64,000 nucleotides of DNA from Balaenoptera acutorostrata (taxonomy: Eukaryota; Chordata; Mammalia; Artiodactyla; Balaenopteridae): positions 49,688,207 through 49,752,206 of the forward strand of contig NC_080078.1 in assembly GCF_949987535.1 (NCBI RefSeq). Direction: 5' to 3'. Under the pieces are notes generated by a model that had not been told where the DNA came from, did no database searches, and worked only from the letters and a program-made list of their open reading frames with translations. Shown one piece after another: positions 1 through 11,267 of the stretch. The first letter of the stretch is position 1. The number at the start of each line of letters is the position of its first letter. The position numbers and the translations under genes are program-made.

Positions 1-299
1 CCAGAGACCAGGACCTCTGGGGCGCTCATGTCTGGATTTACAGTCTTTTTTTTTTTTTTAAATCACCCATTGGTGATTCTCACAGGGATTGAAGCAGGAA
101 GAAAATATCAAAGGGCAGGTGGCAGTATAGATACAATCTTGACTATGGAATGAGAGAGATGTGTAGTTTTGTTAGTTATTATAGATGCTCGCCCCCTTGG
201 AGACTGTTACTTTATAGACATATGTGTGTAATCCTACCCCACGCATATACGATTCTGGGGAAGAGTAGAGGTGATGGCTGTAAAATACACCATTTCAAG

Positions 300-379
300 G
301 CACACTTCCCTGCCATAGCCTTATCTATGTACACAAGCACACACACATGCATGTACACACACGTGCACACACACACTTA
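300..379. repeat. CA-rich microsatellite
   Basis: Imperfect (CA)n/(CATG) low-complexity tract. The short open frames on both strands here are products of the repeat and not genes. Confidence 0.8.
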
Positions 380-2094
380 GCGTTTTCTTTCCAAATCGAC
401 CTTGGCTTTAGCCCCAGTGAGAGAATTCTTGTATCCAGGGAATGCAGACTGAGGGGATAGGTACTATAGTGGTTTAGCAGTGTGTCAACTAGACCAGGCT
501 GAACTACGTCCCAGAATTCCTTTTCCCGTATGGTTCTGGTGAGGATAAACCACACCAGAGACTCCCAGGTGAGAAGTGGGGTGAGGAGTGAGGTGGCAGA
601 CATGCTGTGGTCCACACCCCTGTCTCTGAGATGCTCTCTCAGCTCACAGGTAGAGGCGGCGGCCGGGCCCGCAGCTGCTTCCATGACCCTCCTGCTGCTT
701 CTCTGACTCAGGGGCTGGGCGTGTGTGTTTAGCAACATGACAAAGGGCTTTGGCTTCTGTGGGACACCAGCCTTCCAAGGTCAGAGGCAACAAGAAGACT
801 TCAGTCCATTCTCACGGCCTCCAGCTCACGCCCGTGGGTTCCATCTTGTTCCTGCTCTCCCCCACCTCGTAGTCATCTTCCCTCCACAGTGCCTGATGTC
901 CTGTGCACTTCCACCTCCAGCGTCAGACTCAGACCTGCAAAACACAGACACACCCCCGCCCCGAGAGGGTAAGTATCTCAGCAGGAAATGAAGAACAAGG
1001 CCTTCAGTCCACTTGAGCTCCATTTCATCACCTAAGCAAGGAATGATCTCTTGACTTGTAGTATTTCTACCCAAGTTAGAGGCACCCCAACCTGCCCAAA
1101 GTCCAGTCAATGGCTGGTGTCACTGCCCCTCCTTGTTTTCTGGTGGTGACAGGAGGGAATGAGTGTCACGGGCCACTTTGGGAAGTGAGACCCCAGTTCT
1201 GCAGAAACCCAGCATTGGCATCTGCCAGGGCTGGAAACCAGGGGCTTTCCTCCTCTCAGCACCAGTCTCTTGCTTTCCCTGCCTGGATGCCCGCCAGGGC
1301 CCAATGCTGGGGGCAGGATGAAAGCCCAGCTATGTATGGCAGGAGGGTGTTGTCTCCAGTTCTCAGGAGCAAACAAGCAGTGGGAACCTGGCCTTCTGCT
1401 GTTGAGTTCCTGACATTCTCAATTGCGTGTTAAGAACAGTCCTCTTGTTTAGGTAGGGCAGGCTGATATATGGAGATATTCACCTTTTAAAAAAAAATTT
1501 TTCTTCTTTCACTGGATTTCCCCCTTCCCCTCCAGTCATGCAAGTGATTGTTGCCTCAGAGGAGGGATGTCTAAGGCGAGGCCAGGAAACCAGAAATCAC
1601 CTACAGATCTCCCAGGTTTTGTGTTTTAAAGCCCTATCCTCTTAGGGAAGTTGAAGATTTGCAGGTAAGGTAAAGAAAGAGGACTAGAGCTTTGTTCCCA
1701 TCTTCAGAGTAGAAAGTAATTTCCTTGGTTCTGGAATGAGAGAGAGGAAAAATAGTGGGCAGAGTCTGCAATAGCTTTCCAAGGATACTTTTGGAAGGTG
1801 GCAAAGCCCTGGAGAGAAAGTGACCTTGTGTACATTTAGGAGACAGGCTCAGGGTTCCTGGATCCCTGGTCTGGCTTGTAGACAGTGGGCCCTTGACCTG
1901 AAGAACCTCATTGACCAAGGGGAAGACCTTCTCTGCATTAACCTGAGCACAAAGACCCCATCTCTTCCCTACCCTTCGCCATGTCAGGGCTCGACATAGA
2001 TGTAGTCAGCCAATATTTTTTGAATAATGATAAACCATGTCATTATACATATATCATATGTATGATATATATATCAAATAAAGCTAGCTCTTAG
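380..2094. other. No gene seen; unique non-coding sequence
   Basis: Mixed-composition sequence with several overlapping open frames of about 90-140 codons on both strands, none with a recognisable domain. I see no repeat I can name. A G+C-richer patch at about 600-1000 could be old regulatory or exonic sequence, but nothing supports a specific call. Confidence 0.4.
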
Positions 2095-2300
2095 AGTCTT
2101 AGATTGCAGGTACTGTGTGCTAGCCACAGTTCTTATTACTTTACAAATATTAACTCATTTAATCGTCACAAAAACCCTATGAGGTCACAATTTACAACCC
2201 ATTTTACAGAGGAGGAAACTGAGGCCACACAACCAGGGTTCAAACCTAGACACTTTAGCTCTAGGATACGTGCTTGAGTTGTGGTTGTCAAAGAAAGTGA
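2095..2300 (-). repeat. MIR SINE (old)
   Basis: MIR hallmarks are readable. There is a stretch resembling 'attaactcatttaat', then 'ccctatgaggt', the core 'acagaggaggaaactgaggc', and a terminal part reading 'gttcaaacc'. This is an ancient tRNA-derived SINE, diverged and non-functional. Confidence 0.75.
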
Positions 2301-2371
2301 TATTTCCTGTATGAATACCTGAGTTTTCAGGTGTAAATTTATACCGACTAAATAAGTAACCATGATTGCAA

Positions 2372-2549
2372 TTAAGGTTGCCCTTTGAACAACTCAGGGG
2401 TTAATCGGCATAAAATTTATTGTCAGTCCTCTGTATCTGTGATTCCTCCATGGACCATGTAACACCGTAGTATTTACTATTGAAAATATCTCTATGTAAG
2501 TGGACCCGTGCAGTTCAAACCCACATTGTTCACGGGTCACCTGTAATAT
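2372..2549. mobile_element. Short TIR DNA transposon (Tigger/mariner-like MITE)
   Basis: The left end (ggttgccctttgaacaac) is an imperfect inverted match of the right end (ttgttcacgggtcacctg). The interior has no coding capacity. The ends and size fit the non-autonomous pogo/Tigger-type elements common in mammals. The family name is not certain. Confidence 0.6.
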
Positions 2550-3734
2550 ATTTTATTTTGGCAATTCCACAGGGGGAGATTCAGTCATTCGTCTGGAGGT
2601 GAAAGCAAGTGATATATACTAAGATCTGCTCCTGATACTTTGGCAGCCTGGCAGGGGTCAGGAGTGAAGGTTTAAGATTCTCAAAGGAACCTGTCTGTGG
2701 CCTCCACAGTATCATGCTTTCAGCTAAATGTCTGGAACATAAATCTCCAAAAAATATCAGCTGCTTTAATGATTATGATAACAATTATGGTTATTATCAT
2801 CCCAGCAAAGGCTGCACAGAGCCACTTTGCCTGCACAGAATGGCTGTGCCCCCAGATTCTCATCCCCCTTCACAGGACTGGATTCATCTGAAGTCACCAC
2901 GGTGATTACCTCACTGCTGCCTTGGATGCTCAGTCCTACTTCATCTCTCCCTCCTGTAGAGGAGAAACACAATCTGATCCTCTAAATTAGGAATTTGTTG
3001 TACTAATCCTTTCAAAGGCATTTGTGTTTAAAAGGAGACGGTAGTGCTTAACAAAAATAAAGGTGTATTTAATGATCTAATCACAGGATTTCATAGGCTA
3101 TTTAATGATGGAATTCAGTAACTGTGACATATTGGGATGGTCAGGCTTATCATGGCCCCTCGGGTCTTCCCTGTGACCATGTGTCCTCCTTCTTGTCTGC
3201 CTTATAGGTAGGACACAGCAGGTGGCCCCAGAACTGAAACGTGGCTGCATAAATGGGGGCAACCAGGAGTGCTGAAGACAAAAGATTACTTTGGTGGTAA
3301 TACAATCTAAAACATCATGGCCTCATAAAGCCTGCTAGAAAGTAGCACTTTCCAAAGAGGAAAAAGGAGCTGGCCTGGTGTGCTTTTGAGCATAGGAGGT
3401 GCCAGTAGAGATAGTTTGCCAAGAGCAGCTATACCAGAAAATGCAGATGTGTGTTATGGAAAAGATGCTCAGAAGTGTCATTTTTGGAGAGGAAGGACAT
3501 GAATAAGCAGATGATTCTCAGGGATGTTAAATTCCTGGTGGGTAACCAAGTGTTTGGTACAGACTAGTTGATTTATTTTATCGAAAAGAGGACAAATGTT
3601 GTTAACTCATTCCCATGGAAGCTAGAACAATACCTTAATCACACCTAACAGTAGATATTTACGGGGTCAGTGAATGTAAGGCATGAGGCGAGGGTGGAAG
3701 AAAGATGGACACACAGGGATGCAAGAGGCCCCAA
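2550..3734. other. No gene seen; unique sequence
   Basis: No open frame over 70 codons and no repeat I can name with confidence. Confidence 0.4.
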
Positions 3735-3870
3735 GGTCTATTCGCAGTACAGTCCCTTAACAGCTGTGTGACCCTGGCTCAGTTTCTCAGTCTTTCAATC
3801 CTCAGATGCTTTCTTTGTAAAACGAAGGGACAAGCCTCAATAATATTTAGGGTCTTTTCCAGCTAGATAG
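3735..3870 (+). repeat. MIR SINE fragment
   Basis: Reads through the MIR-type core 'gctgtgtgaccctggctcagtttctcag', although the later part is heavily diverged. Confidence 0.6.
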
Positions 3871-3939
3871 TGATGCAGGACTGCATTCTGTGCTTGGGAA
3901 CCTCTGAGTGAAAATTGATGGCTATTCTTTGGAATGTCG

Positions 3940-4870
3940 TGCTTCACCTAGTTTTGCCTATTCTAGAACTTATTTAAATAGAATCATGCAGCACATAGAA
4001 TTTTATGTCTGATTTCTTGTGTCTCATATTCTTCTCAATAATATGCCTATGATATTTTTCTGTGCCTTTGTGTATAGCTGTAGTTATTTTATCATCATTA
4101 CAGTGTAGTATACCGTTGTATGAATAGACCACTATTTATACATATATTGATTTTACTGCTGATAGGCATTTGTGTTGTTTCCGGGTTTTGGTTATTGCAA
4201 GTAATGTTGCTATGAACATATCTGTTCCTGTCTTTTGGGGAAATAAGCACTCATTTCTCTTGGGTACTGGACTGGGAGTTATACTGTAGGTGTATGTTGG
4301 CCTTAATAGATACTTCCAAAAAATTTTGAAAATAATCTTAACCAATTTTCTCTCTCTATCAGTGTATGTAGGTTGCCCATCATTGCCCAGAATAGACATT
4401 GGTCAGTGGTTAGCTATTCTGGTGGTTGTATAGTGGTATCTTATTGTGGTTAGAATTTTCTTTTGGTACTTCATAGGTTTAATTTGTCATGTAGGTGTCC
4501 TCTTTTGTGAACATCAGTTGAAGTCTCTTGCTCATTTGAGTGTCTTTCTTATTCTTATTGATTTGTAGAAGTGGTTTGTCAGTTACACATGGTAAATATA
4601 TCTTTTCCCGCCATGTGACTCACCTTCTCACCTTTTAATTTTGTCTTCTGATGAACGGAAGTAATTTTTAATGTCATCCAATGTATTAGTTGTTTCCCTC
4701 TCTGGTCACTGTTTTTTTGCTCCGTTTAAGAAAATTTTCTGTGCCCTGAAGTAGAGAAGATGGTCTTGGATGTTTTCTTCTAGAAGTTTTCTTGTTTTCC
4801 CTTTCATATTTAGATCAACAACTTACATGTGATTGTTTTTTATGTATAATATCACACTGTATTTTAATTA
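3940..4870 (-). repeat. Old L1 (L1M) ORF2/3' fragment
   Basis: The plus strand reads as the complement of the L1 ORF2 end and 3' region: 'gaatcatgcagcacatag', 'tattgattttactgctgatag', 'gttgctatgaacat' and 'gcactcatttctcttgggta'. All frames are broken. Part of it (about 4100-4345) recurs at 6410-6665 with shared deviations. Confidence 0.7.
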
Positions 4871-6390
4871 CCCATTTAGTTGTCTGTCTCCCCAGCGAGG
4901 CTGTGAAGAGCTAGGAAAAAGGATGTCGTTTGCACCTTCCTAACCTTCAATGGGGGAACCATCTGTGTCATGTTTAGCGTCTACCAGTCTCAAACAGTAG
5001 AATTTTTTCTTACTTTTAGTTAACTTTCCTCTCTGGATTTTAAACATTTCTTTAGGTTTAACTAAAATTGAATCCTACTGTGTTCTTTGAGAAAATCTAT
5101 GCACCACTCTTTTGCCATCATAATGTTATTTTACTTTTGGAATATTTTCTCTATTGTACACGGTGTGCTTTCATTTTTGTGGCTGACGACGTCTCTTTCA
5201 AGTCATTATAAAAAAAATTTGGAGCAGAGAGGGAAACTGTGTGACATTAATTTAATGTATTTATTTCTATATTTATTTATTTCCCAGCAATTATTGATTT
5301 AACCTTTTCTCCTTTTAATTGTGTTTTTTTTAAAAAAATAGGTAATACATCTATTGTGTTCAAACATCAAATATGTACATTGAGAAGTCTCTCTTCTACC
5401 CCTGTCCGTATCTAGCCAATATTCTTAATCTCTCTTGGTTTAACCACTTTTATTTATTTCTTATGTACATTTCCGTGGTTTATTTATAAACCAAGGGAAG
5501 CTGCTTAGCAAACAAGGGCTAATGACCAGAGAGCATGCAAAGCAGGCCATCTAGAAAAGCATTTATTGGGAAAGAAACTCACAGAGACATAGCATTTAGC
5601 AGATATGTGGTCCTTCATTACTTATCACTCTCTGAGGTGGCAGACAGGGGTCTAGAAAGGCTGGTGGTCAGACTTGGGGAGAGGTCTCCAGCCCTTGGGT
5701 GTAGGCTGCATGACTCCCCTCCCCCGGCATGATTAGAGGGTTGGGGTTTAATATTGTGGCTGCAGCTATGTGACAATCCTTCAGTGTCCTCAGGACCAAA
5801 TACTCTACCTCAGTCTTCTCCAGAATCAATTGCCTTAAGCTAACAGTTTTTGTGCTGTCTTAAAGGAGACCATCACCTTTTCCTAGGGACCAGCCTACAG
5901 GGAATCAAAAAAGCTAAACTTCACTTTTCAGCTCACCCATTACATTATCTCAAGGGGTGGATGTTGTGTGTCATTACACACTCAGTCAGGAAACCATACC
6001 ATTTCAATCTATAAACTCAAGAGATTAGTCTCTGGTATTGCCATTGGAGACACTGGAGGATGAGGATGACTTGAATAGGAAAATGAAAGCCATAAATAAT
6101 ATTTGAAGCTTTCCCCTAACACAGATGCTCAGGGAGCCCAGATCCAGTCCAGAGGACAGTGATCAGGTTGCTGAGAGCTCTAGACAACCCTTCTTTCTGT
6201 TCCATATATGGGACACTGACTCCTCATTAATGTTGGTTCATATAGGGGTGGTGTATTGGTCCAGGCTAAGATGCTCCCTAACTGGCCAACAAATAATTTA
6301 GTGATTCTGTAGTCTAAGATGACATTAAATTTTAGGCTTATCTGCTTGGTCTTTGAATCATGGGGAATCTTGTTGTTTACTTAACCTAGA
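4871..6390. other. Degraded repeat sequence, possible LTR fragment
   Basis: AT-rich sequence. 5310-5460 resembles an old L1 3' end (short A-run, then 'ggtaatacat'). 5490-6390 has an antisense AATAAA (5559-5564) and no frame; it could be an old ERVL/MaLR LTR plus internal sequence in reverse orientation. I could not assign it, and there is no gene. Confidence 0.35.
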
Positions 6391-6700
6391 TGTTTGATGG
6401 AGTTATTTTGTCATTGTTTCAGTGTAATATACTGTTGTATGAACAGACCACTATGTATACATATATTGATTTTACTGTTGATAGGCATCTGTGTCATTTC
6501 CAGTTTTGGGTTATTGTTAGTAATGGTGCTAGGAACATTTTTGTTCCTGTCTTTTGGGGAAATAAGCACTCATTTCTTTTGGGTACCGGTCTAGGAGTTA
6601 TAGAGTAGGTGTATGTTTGGTCTTAATAAATACTTCCAAAAAATTTCCAAAATGATCGTAATCAATTTTGTCTATAGTTTTGTCATCAGCACAGTTATTC
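6391..6700 (-). repeat. Second copy of the L1M fragment at 4.1 kb
   Basis: Closely matches about 4100-4345, including a shared peculiarity: after 'ggagttata' both jump to 'gtaggtgtatg' where other L1 copies are longer. The similarity looks higher than expected for two independent old L1 insertions. Confidence 0.6.
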
Positions 6701-6739
6701 CTTACTCAGAAACAATCAAGGTTGTAGTGTGCTATGACT

Positions 6740-7195
6740 CCTCTTGGGGTAACCATGGATCCGTACAGCTCAGATCTCTCTTCAAGAAAGAAGCTGCAGC
6801 AAGAAATGCAGACCATCTGTGGCCAGTGGCCAGCTGAGATCTGCCGTGGCATCTGAGTTGAGCCACACTGTTCCTGGGCTGCTCCCAGCCAGTGCCTGAC
6901 CATCTTGGGAGTATTAAGGCCTGAGCTTTTCTACTCAATGTTGGACTCCGCAATGGCCATTCTTTGCACTGGAACTCCCCTTGGATAGCTGAGGCTTTCT
7001 CAGAGTTGCACTATAGTCTCTGTAACTTCCTGCATAATCTTTCTTTTCTCCATTCACCGGTGTCAGATCTGCATCATGGTCTGAAGGCTTTTCTCCACCC
7101 CTTCACATTTTACAGATGAAACCCTCAATAAATCTCTTGTACTTCTAACTCTGTCTTGGTGTTTGCTTCCTTGTGGTCCTGAACTGACAAACATA
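6740..7195 (+). repeat. Old LTR-like sequence with poly(A) signal
   Basis: A cysteine/serine-free, untranslatable stretch ending in 'ccctcaataaatctcttgtac' (AATAAA at about 7126-7133) followed by 'tcttggtgtttgcttcc'. This layout is typical of the R/U5 part of mammalian LTRs of the ERVL/MaLR kind. The family is not assigned. Confidence 0.45.
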
Positions 7196-9217
7196 CTCTG
7201 GGAATATTGTTTCTTCACACTTGGGCCAGAAGGCTAGATGACCACCTGCATACTAGACTTCGATTGTGTTCGACTGAGGCAGTAAGGGGATGTCTGTTGA
7301 TCCACTCAGGAATAACAGCCCAGGGGAGTGAATTACCCAGTGAGGAAAGTGTCATATATAGTCATTGGGGTCAAACAGTCAGTAGCCCTTCTTCCCATTG
7401 GTGGATATAAGCAGTGTGTGGAATTGGCCAAAATTGGCCTCTATGGCTGCAGTTCATGGGCCAAGAATATCTAATCCAGGCCTGCAGAATGGATCTCAAG
7501 CCTCTTGTACTAACTACGGAGATGATGTTATCTTAGAATAGGGGAAGATTCTACTAGCGTAGCATGCTTGGCCTTAGGACCTAGGATTCATATTAGACAC
7601 TTAGCTTCACTGGTAAGTACTGGGTGATGGTATTCAGTAGAATATGCCAGGATACTGGGGGTACAGAAAGCAGTATTTTAGGGGACATAGTAATGGCTAC
7701 CAGCTCTTCCAAAGGCCCAGCACAGTATGGCAGCTACGACAGCATAACATATTAGAGGTCTCCAACTGTTGGAAATGCAATCAAGAATGCAGGGTGGTCT
7801 GGATGACAATCGTACCAGAGGGATTTAGGTATAACAAGTGGGGAGCACCAGTCTTTTCACCACCAGCATCACTACAACTACCTGATGTTGCAGGTATTCT
7901 CATCCTACCGGGCAATGAGCTTCTTCTTTCAGGTATGTGAGACATTATGTCTCACAATAAGATTATAATACAAACATATTCTTATTTTTAGATGACAAAC
8001 CAAATTTGCTTTTTTTTTCATTTAGCAATATGTGTCCATGTAATTTAGATGAATAAACAGTACTTGTGTTTTCTCCATCCCTGTGGCAATTTCTGATAAA
8101 AATACTTGACAAGCATGCAGGGAATCTAAGGATGGCTGCCTTTACCCCTTCCCATTTTTAATTTTCAGTTTCCACGTGAAAAATAGATATTGGACAGGCA
8201 ATAAACTCTCAGTCTTTTCAAGTATGAGGAAACTGCTTTTAACATCAGAAAGGCTTACAGACATCTGCCTGATTAAAGTTGATCTTTTAGAACGGATGGA
8301 TTGACAAAATACCCAATGACCAATAGTTTCTATGAGTTCATGTGAATTTAGTTCTTTCTGATAATCTTTCTTTTATGAAACACAGTGATATACATATATA
8401 TAATAGATATGTACATATATGTATATATGTGTATATATGTATGAAAAATGTTAGCATATGTAAGGATGAGATATATTTATTCAGGTGGCAATATTTGGAG
8501 TCCATGTGGAATAATAGAGCCTCTCATAGCTTTAGAAGCAATAGATGTATCATCTTAACAGCTGGCATCAGACATTCTTTTAGAGAGAAGAAACTTTGTT
8601 TAGGAAAATGCCTTTAAGAGCTTTTGGGGATGGAAGGAGAGACCCTAAAGCATGAAGCCAGAAAGATGAAAAGCAAGAAGGGAGACGACTGAATTGTTCT
8701 GTGTGAAATGAAGAGAGGAGTTTGTTTTCACTCTGGAGAGTGTGATGTGGGGGAGTGATGGAGTAGAGCAGGGACGGGGAGGTTAGCGTGGTGTTAGGAA
8801 AACTTATAAGGTAGCGTGTTTATGAAAAACTCCTGTGGGATAGTGACTGAAGGCTTCTTAAGAAGAGTGTTTAATGTGTACTTCAAAGTTTTTCCTTACA
8901 AAGTCTCTGTAAAAACCTTGCCTTTTCCTGTCCATAAAACTTCAGTAAAGTTTACCAAACACCCAAGTTGGCTTATGTGAGATGGCTTTTCGTGGGGCAA
9001 AGATGGCACACATAAGATGGCAAGACGATTCACAAACTGAGAAAGCAAGCAGTCAAAACTAGAAGTGCCCTGAAAACAAAAGGCTTTAGAAATTCTCAGA
9101 AGTCTTGGGGAGAGTTCTGCAATTTATAAAATATGTGTAGGTTGTGCTGTGGTAGTAGGGGTACTTAAGAAATCCTTACCTAAATCTCAAAAGACTTTGA
9201 GTCCCCCATTAATACTT
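7196..9217. other. No gene seen; possible ERV internal remnant then unique DNA
   Basis: 7196-7950 has a 98-codon frame (7644-7940, +) without recognisable motifs and may be decayed ERVL interior following the LTR-like segment. 7950-9217 is AT-rich unique sequence, including a TA-rich microsatellite at about 8386-8445. Confidence 0.35.
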
Positions 9218-9950
9218 AGGTTTCCTTCATTCATTTACTCACCAAATATTTATTGAAGACCTACAATAAACTCTTTTAGATCCTGGAACTAGAGTAATGA
9301 ATATACCATAGTCCCTGCCTGTGTAGATCTTACAGTTTAGTGAGAAAGGCAGTTAATAAACAAAAGAGCAGAAAACAGATGCAATATGATGTCAGTTATT
9401 AAGAGGTGCTACATAAAATAAAGCAAGGGAAATAAGTCAAGACTTAGGAGATGCTTTTTCACATAGGATGGTCAGGAAAGTCTTCTCAGAGGGAGTAGCA
9501 TTTGAGCAGAGCCTGAAAAAAGATCTGAGGAAGAGCATTCTAGGGGAATAGCCAGTGAGATAGCCAGAACTAAGGTCCTGGGAAGGGAGTTTGCTTGATG
9601 TGTCTGAAGAACAGCAGGTAGACCAGGGTGGCTCTTGGGCACTGAGTCAGGGGAGGGGGAAGCTGTGAGAGCAGAGATGTGGCTCTGAGCCAGTGTAACT
9701 CTCGGAAAGGACTCTGAGTTTTATCCTAAATGTGGTGGGAATCTGTTGGAAGGCTCTAAGTAGGAGTGTGATGAATATTTACTGATTAGCATTTTCAAAG
9801 GCTCACTCTGGTTGCTATGTAGAGAATAGTCTGTAGGGAGCAAAGGTGGAGAAGGAGATCCATTAGGTCTACTGTCATTGTCTAGGAGACAGAAGACTGT
9901 ATCCTGACCCAAGACCGTAGTGGTGGAAGCAGTAAGAAGTTGTCTGACCA
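9218..9950. repeat. Ancient interspersed repeat (L2/CR1-like)
   Basis: Begins with 'ttcattcatttactcaccaaatatttattgaagacc', the antisense L2-type end. It continues with the familiar block 'ggatggtcaggaaagtcttctcagagg', 'aggaagagcattctagg' and 'tctggttgctatgtagagaatag'. Non-coding. Its first 70 bases are duplicated exactly at 10780-10849. Confidence 0.55.
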
Positions 9951-10184
9951 AGGCTCTGCTGGGATGGGTGATTCAGTAGGACTCAGTAGAGAAATCAAGC
10001 AAAGCTCTGCAGCTCTCCAAGGGCCATATTCCAAACAATAAGAATCACTCAGGTGGGAGTTTTGATTTGAGATGGTTTCTGTAAATTAACTGAAAAAGGT
10101 AAATTGGCACTACTTTCACTTGAAAATTATGCTTTTGATGATGGTGGTGGTTAAGGATGTAGTTTACAAGGTCAAAAGTACTTT

Positions 10185-10380
10185 TTATATAAAATAGATA
10201 ACCAACAAGGACCTACTGTATAACACAGGGAACTATGTTTAATATTATATAATAAGCTATAAGGGAAAATAATCTGAAAAAAATAGATATATTTGTATGT
10301 ATAACTGAATCACTTTGCTGCACACCTGAAACTAACACAATATTGTAAACCAACTCTACTTCAATAAAAAAATTTAAATT
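10185..10380 (+). repeat. L1 3' end fragment
   Basis: Contains the L1 3'-UTR end readable as 'ctactgtataacacaggga', 'tgaatcactttgctgcaca' and 'cctgaaactaacacaatatt', followed by an A-rich tail. 5'-truncated, so non-coding. Confidence 0.8.
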
Positions 10381-10432
10381 TTTGAAAAGAAAGAAAGAAA
10401 GACAGAGAAAGAAAGAAAGAAAAAGTACTTTT
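10381..10432 (+). repeat. (GAAA)n microsatellite at L1 tail
   Basis: GAAA/AAAG repeats grown from the poly(A) tail of the preceding L1 fragment. Confidence 0.8.
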
Positions 10433-10732
10433 AAAAATGTACACAGGATCCTACTACTTTTCTTAGTGGTTGAAGACTTTCTGAATAATTTATTTTTAGT
10501 GTTTGTGATGTGAATAATAAAGGCTCCTCAATTAAAATATTACATAAATGTTGGCTTATTTTCTATCTTGTCTGGTTTTCACAAATTTATATGTAAAATG
10601 AATACCTAAAAAAGCAGAATGGGAATGATTACAGTAATCAGGAATGCTTATAGATGCTATAACTACTCAAAGTTGATTTTAAGTTGGAGAATCTTGGTTC
10701 AAATCTCTCTTTTAACATAAGATATGCCTTCT

Positions 10733-11008
10733 TAGCAAAATTTTAAGTATACAGTACAGTGTTGTTTACTATAGACACTAGGTTTCCTTCATTCATTTAC
10801 TCACCAAATATTTATTGAAGACCTACAATAAACTCTTTTAGATCCTGGATCTAGATCCAGGAGATCTAGTACAGGAGATCACTAGAAAGAAAAATAATAA
10901 TAAACAAAAAGGGCAGTAGGAAACTTTTGGAGGTGATGGACATGTCTATGGCATAGATTGTTTTGATGGTTTCAAGGGTGTATCCAAAAACAAAAAACAA
11001 AACAAAAC
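10733..11008 (+). repeat. Older L1 3'-UTR fragment with A-rich tail
   Basis: Reads as an L1 3' UTR ('aagtatacagtacagtgttg', then 'ggtgatggacatgtctatgg' and 'tttcaagggtgtat') and ends in a (CAAAA)n tail. It is interrupted by the 70-bp duplicated segment at 10780-10849. Its A-rich tail was the target of the L1-A insertion. Confidence 0.65.
10780..10862. repeat. 70-bp exact duplication with 20-bp palindrome at junction
   Basis: 10780-10849 is identical, base for base, to 9218-9287. Its right end merges into a perfect palindrome at 10843-10862 (TCCTGGATCTAGATCCAGGA). The copy lies inside an L1 3'-UTR remnant, so it looks like a templated insertion and not an independent repeat insertion. Confidence 0.8.
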
Positions 11009-11059
11009 AAAACACAAGGCATATTTCCATACAAATAACCCAATGAAAGTTTAGTATTC

Positions 11060-11267
11060 GTTGTTTTGTTTGTTTTTTTATACTGCAGGTTCTTATTAGG
11101 CATCAGTTTTATACACATCAGTGTATACATGTCAATCCCAATCGCCCAATTCAGCACACCACCATCCCCACCTCATCGCAGTTTTCCCCCCTTGGTGTCC
11201 ATATGTCCATTCTCTACATCTGTGTCTCAACTTCTGCCCTGCAAACTGGCTCATCTGTACCATTTTT
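11060..11267 (-). repeat. L1-A 3' UTR (inverted)
   Basis: The whale-type young L1 3' UTR: minus strand ends '...actgatgtgtataaaactg' then 'aataagaacctgcagtat' and an A-rich tail at 11060-11079. Immediately beyond it (11022-11059) is the first piece of T1, identical in type to the sequence beyond the L1 end in L1-B. Confidence 0.8.
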
